From the NCBI GenBank assembly GCA_001797035.1, contig MGOE01000079.1:1-7056 (forward strand): 7,056 bases of DNA, in the 5' to 3' direction. The notes under the pieces were generated by a model, which was not told the origin of the DNA, made no database searches, and saw only the letters and a list, made by a program, of their open reading frames with translations. How positions within the stretch are numbered: position 1 is the first letter of the stretch; each line of letters begins with the position of its first letter. The DNA comes from Chloroflexi bacterium RBG_16_72_14. Its GTDB lineage: Bacteria > Chloroflexota > Limnocylindria > Limnocylindrales > CSP1-4. The position numbers and the translations under genes are program-made. Positions 5,022 through 7,056 of this stretch are shown here, piece by piece.

Positions 5022-7056
5022 GTGACCTATGTCTTCGACTGCGACTACCTCCATGACGGCCTGACATTCGCCGAGGTCAAGCGCCTGGTCGGCGGCAAGG
5101 CCGCCAACCTGACCGTGATGGCCGCCGAGCTCGGGCTCCCGGTGCCCCCGGCGTTCACCCTGTCCACCGAGGCCTGCAACGAGTACCTCGCGCACGGCTG
5201 GCCGGCGGGGCTTGACGAGGAGCTGCGCGCCCACATGGCGCACATCGAGGCGGAGGTGGGCCAGGGGTTCGGCGACCCGGACAACCCGTTGCTGGTGAGC
5301 GTCCGGTCCGGCGCCCCGGTGTCCATGCCCGGGATGATGGACACGATCCTCAACCTCGGCCTCAACGACGCGACCACGGCCGGCCTCGCCGCCCGGACGT
5401 CGAGCCCCAGGTTCGCGGCCAACTGCCGGTCGCGGTTCGAGACGATGTTCCGCGACATCGTGGGGACCGAGGTCGTGCCCGAGGACCCGTGGCAGCAGCT
5501 GCGGGCCGCGATCGAGGCCGTGTTCCGCTCCTGGAACAGCGACCGGGCGCGGACCTATCGCGAGCACGAGGGCATCCCGGACGACCTGGGCACCGCGGTG
5601 ACGGTGCAGGCGATGGTGTTCGGCAACCGCAGCGTGGATTCGGGCACCGGGGTCCTGTTCACCCGTAACCCCGCCACCGGCGAGCCGGTGCTGTACGGCG
5701 ACGTGATGTTCAACGCCCAGGGCGAGGACGTCGTCGCCGGCACCCACCAGACCGAACCGATCGCGGTCCTCGACGAGCGGATGCCCGATGTGGGGCGCCA
5801 GCTGCGCGAGTACGCCGCCCGACTCGAGCGGCACCACGCCGACCTGTGCGACATCGAGTTCACGATCGAGCACGGCCGGCTGTGGATGCTCCAGTGTCGG
5901 GTGGGCAAACGCAGCCCGCATGCCGCGCTCCGGATCGCGCTGGACATGGCGGCGGACCCGGAGTTCCCGGTGTCCAAGGCCGAGGCCGTGCGGCGCGTGG
6001 CGGCCATCCTGGCCGAGCCCCCGACCGTGGTCACGGAGCGCGGCGATGTCGGGCACGCGATCGCGACCGGCCTGCCCGCGTCGCCCGGCGTGGCGTGCGG
6101 CGAGATCGTGACCTCCCCGGGTGCCGCCGTGGAGGCGGCAGAGGCGGGCCGGACCGTGATCCTCGTCCGTGCCGAGACGTCCCCGGACGACGTCCACGGC
6201 ATGGCCCGCTCGGCCGGGATCCTGACCTCCACGGGCGGGCTCGCCAGCCACGCGGCCGTGGTCGCCCGCGGCTGGGGGATCCCCGCGGTCGTGGGCGCGA
6301 CCGGCGTGACGGTCGGCGACGGCGTCGTCGTGATCGGCGACCATCGGCTGGCGGCCGGCGACACGATCACGATCGACGGCGCCACGGGCGACGTGTTCCT
6401 CGGCGCGGTGGCCGGCGTGACCACGGTGGTCCCGGAGGCGGCGACGCTGCTTGCCTGGGCGCAGGAGCTGGGGATCGAGATCTGGCCGCCGGACGCGGCC
6501 GTCGGCACGGCGCCCTACGTCCCTGGGTCCGCGGTCACCGGCGCCGCAACCGGCGTCACCCGCGACGACGGGCTGCGCGTGCTCGCGGTCAAGGGCTATG
6601 CCACGCCCGAGGGCCTGGGCACGGCACTGCTCGTCTCCGCGGAGGACGCGGGCGCGGTGCTCGACCGGCTAGTCGCGGACGGCCTCGCGGAGGTGGCCGC
6701 GGGGTCGTTCCGGCTCACCGCGGACGGCAAGGCGATCGCGAGCGAGCGGATCGCCGAGGACACCGATCGGTGGGGGGTCGCCCGCGCGGACGCGGCTCTC
6801 GACGCATTCCTTGCGCTCGACCAGCGGATGAAGGCGACCGTCACGGCGTGGCAGATGCGCGAGGTGAACGGCGAGCAGGCGTTCAACGACCACTCGGACC
6901 CGGCCTACGACGCCGCCGTCCTGGCCGACCTCGCCGCGCTCCACGCCGACGCGCTGGGCTGGCTCGGGGCGCAGGAGGCGGCGCCGGCCCGCCTGACCGC
7001 CTACCGCGAACGCCTGGAGCGCGCCAACGCGGCCGCGCAGGCCGGGGACCCGCGGT
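5022..7056 (+). CDS. ppdK: Pyruvate phosphate dikinase-like protein without TIM barrel, with a winged-helix-like C-terminal region (3' end cut off)
   Basis: The frame runs from GTG 5022 to the window edge (678 residues visible, no stop). Residues 1-300 form a PPDK ATP-grasp domain: GGKAANL with Lys26, SVRSGAPVSMPGMMDT with Arg95, LFTRNPATGE (212-221), NAQGEDVVAG (231-240), DIEFTIE with Asp277 and Glu279, and MLQCRVGKR with Gln291 and Arg293. Residues 350-465 are the phosphohistidine domain, with catalytic His410 in GGLASHAAVVARG. ATP-dependent autophosphorylation therefore looks possible. Canonical PPDK (about 880 aa) then enters a PEP/pyruvate-binding TIM barrel with a CRTEHMF-type motif; none is seen. 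Instead, residues 514-575 resemble a winged helix (DRLVADGL, then FRLTADGKA), and residues 587-678 are mostly helical with WQMR and NDHSDPAYD. From memory, actinobacteria have short PPDK-like proteins lacking the barrel, such as M. tuberculosis Rv1127c. Pyruvate/PEP conversion is doubtful, so the symbol reflects family only. A hairpin separates it from the upstream operon, so it may be expressed separately. Confidence 0.88.
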   Translation, partial: MTYVFDCDYLHDGLTFAEVKRLVGGKAANLTVMAAELGLPVPPAFTLSTEACNEYLAHGWPAGLDEELRAHMAHIEAEVGQGFGDPDNPLLVSVRSGAPVSMPGMMDTILNLGLNDATTAGLAARTSSPRFAANCRSRFETMFRDIVGTEVVPEDPWQQLRAAIEAVFRSWNSDRARTYREHEGIPDDLGTAVTVQAMVFGNRSVDSGTGVLFTRNPATGEPVLYGDVMFNAQGEDVVAGTHQTEPIAVLDERMPDVGRQLREYAARLERHHADLCDIEFTIEHGRLWMLQCRVGKRSPHAALRIALDMAADPEFPVSKAEAVRRVAAILAEPPTVVTERGDVGHAIATGLPASPGVACGEIVTSPGAAVEAAEAGRTVILVRAETSPDDVHGMARSAGILTSTGGLASHAAVVARGWGIPAVVGATGVTVGDGVVVIGDHRLAAGDTITIDGATGDVFLGAVAGVTTVVPEAATLLAWAQELGIEIWPPDAAVGTAPYVPGSAVTGAATGVTRDDGLRVLAVKGYATPEGLGTALLVSAEDAGAVLDRLVADGLAEVAAGSFRLTADGKAIASERIAEDTDRWGVARADAALDAFLALDQRMKATVTAWQMREVNGEQAFNDHSDPAYDAAVLADLAALHADALGWLGAQEAAPARLTAYRERLERANAAAQAGDPR

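Noticed and set aside
4941..6344. Long open frame (467 codons) on the - strand opposite the PPDK-like gene
   Set aside because: It is the antisense of conserved ATP-grasp and phosphohistidine coding sequence, has no family motif, and is compositionally typical of a GC-rich shadow frame.
6420..7056. Frameshift or pseudogene as the cause of the missing TIM barrel in the PPDK-like gene
   Set aside because: The same frame stays open to the window edge with regular GC-rich third positions and structured-looking sequence, and no barrel motif was recognised in the other frames listed for this stretch.

Overview
The window is very GC-rich (roughly above 70% by eye), with GC-dominated third codon positions, GTG as well as ATG starts, clear Shine-Dalgarno sequences and genes packed end to end on the + strand. 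This suggests an actinobacterium or a similarly GC-rich Gram-positive or Chloroflexota-type genome. The taxonomic call is inference only: no rRNA or other marker gene is present. There are six + strand genes, the first and last cut by the window edges. No RNA gene, mobile element, CRISPR array or phage gene was seen.

Positions 1-2993 hold a xanthine dehydrogenase/CO dehydrogenase-type molybdenum hydroxylase in the order FAD subunit (only its C-terminal end is present), [2Fe-2S] subunit, molybdopterin subunit. The three genes are joined by near-zero spacing or start/stop overlaps. The molybdopterin subunit has an AFRGFG active-site loop. It lacks the Cys-containing loop of form I CO dehydrogenase and does not carry Glu after GGGFGGK as classical xanthine dehydrogenases do. 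The substrate is therefore probably neither CO nor a purine, and remains unknown.

Positions 2990-4957 continue the operon with a cyclase/kynurenine formamidase-family metal-dependent hydrolase (ATGA overlap) and, 21 bp later, a zinc-dependent medium-chain alcohol dehydrogenase. A hydroxylase, an amide- or lactam-type hydrolase and an alcohol dehydrogenase together look like a small catabolic route in which a heterocycle or aldehyde is oxidised, hydrolysed and oxidised again. This pathway is inferred from gene order and family knowledge.

An imperfect 14-bp stem hairpin (4958-4999) starts right after the dehydrogenase stop codon and separates it from the last gene. That gene (5022 to the window end, open at the 3' edge) begins as a pyruvate phosphate dikinase, with an ATP-grasp domain and a phosphohistidine domain with its catalytic His. 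It does not continue into the PEP/pyruvate-binding TIM barrel. At least 210 residues of different sequence follow, resembling a winged-helix segment and then a helical module with an NDHSDP-type motif. This domain swap is the most unusual thing in the window: a phosphotransfer enzyme without its known acceptor domain, fused to a possible nucleic-acid- or ligand-binding module.
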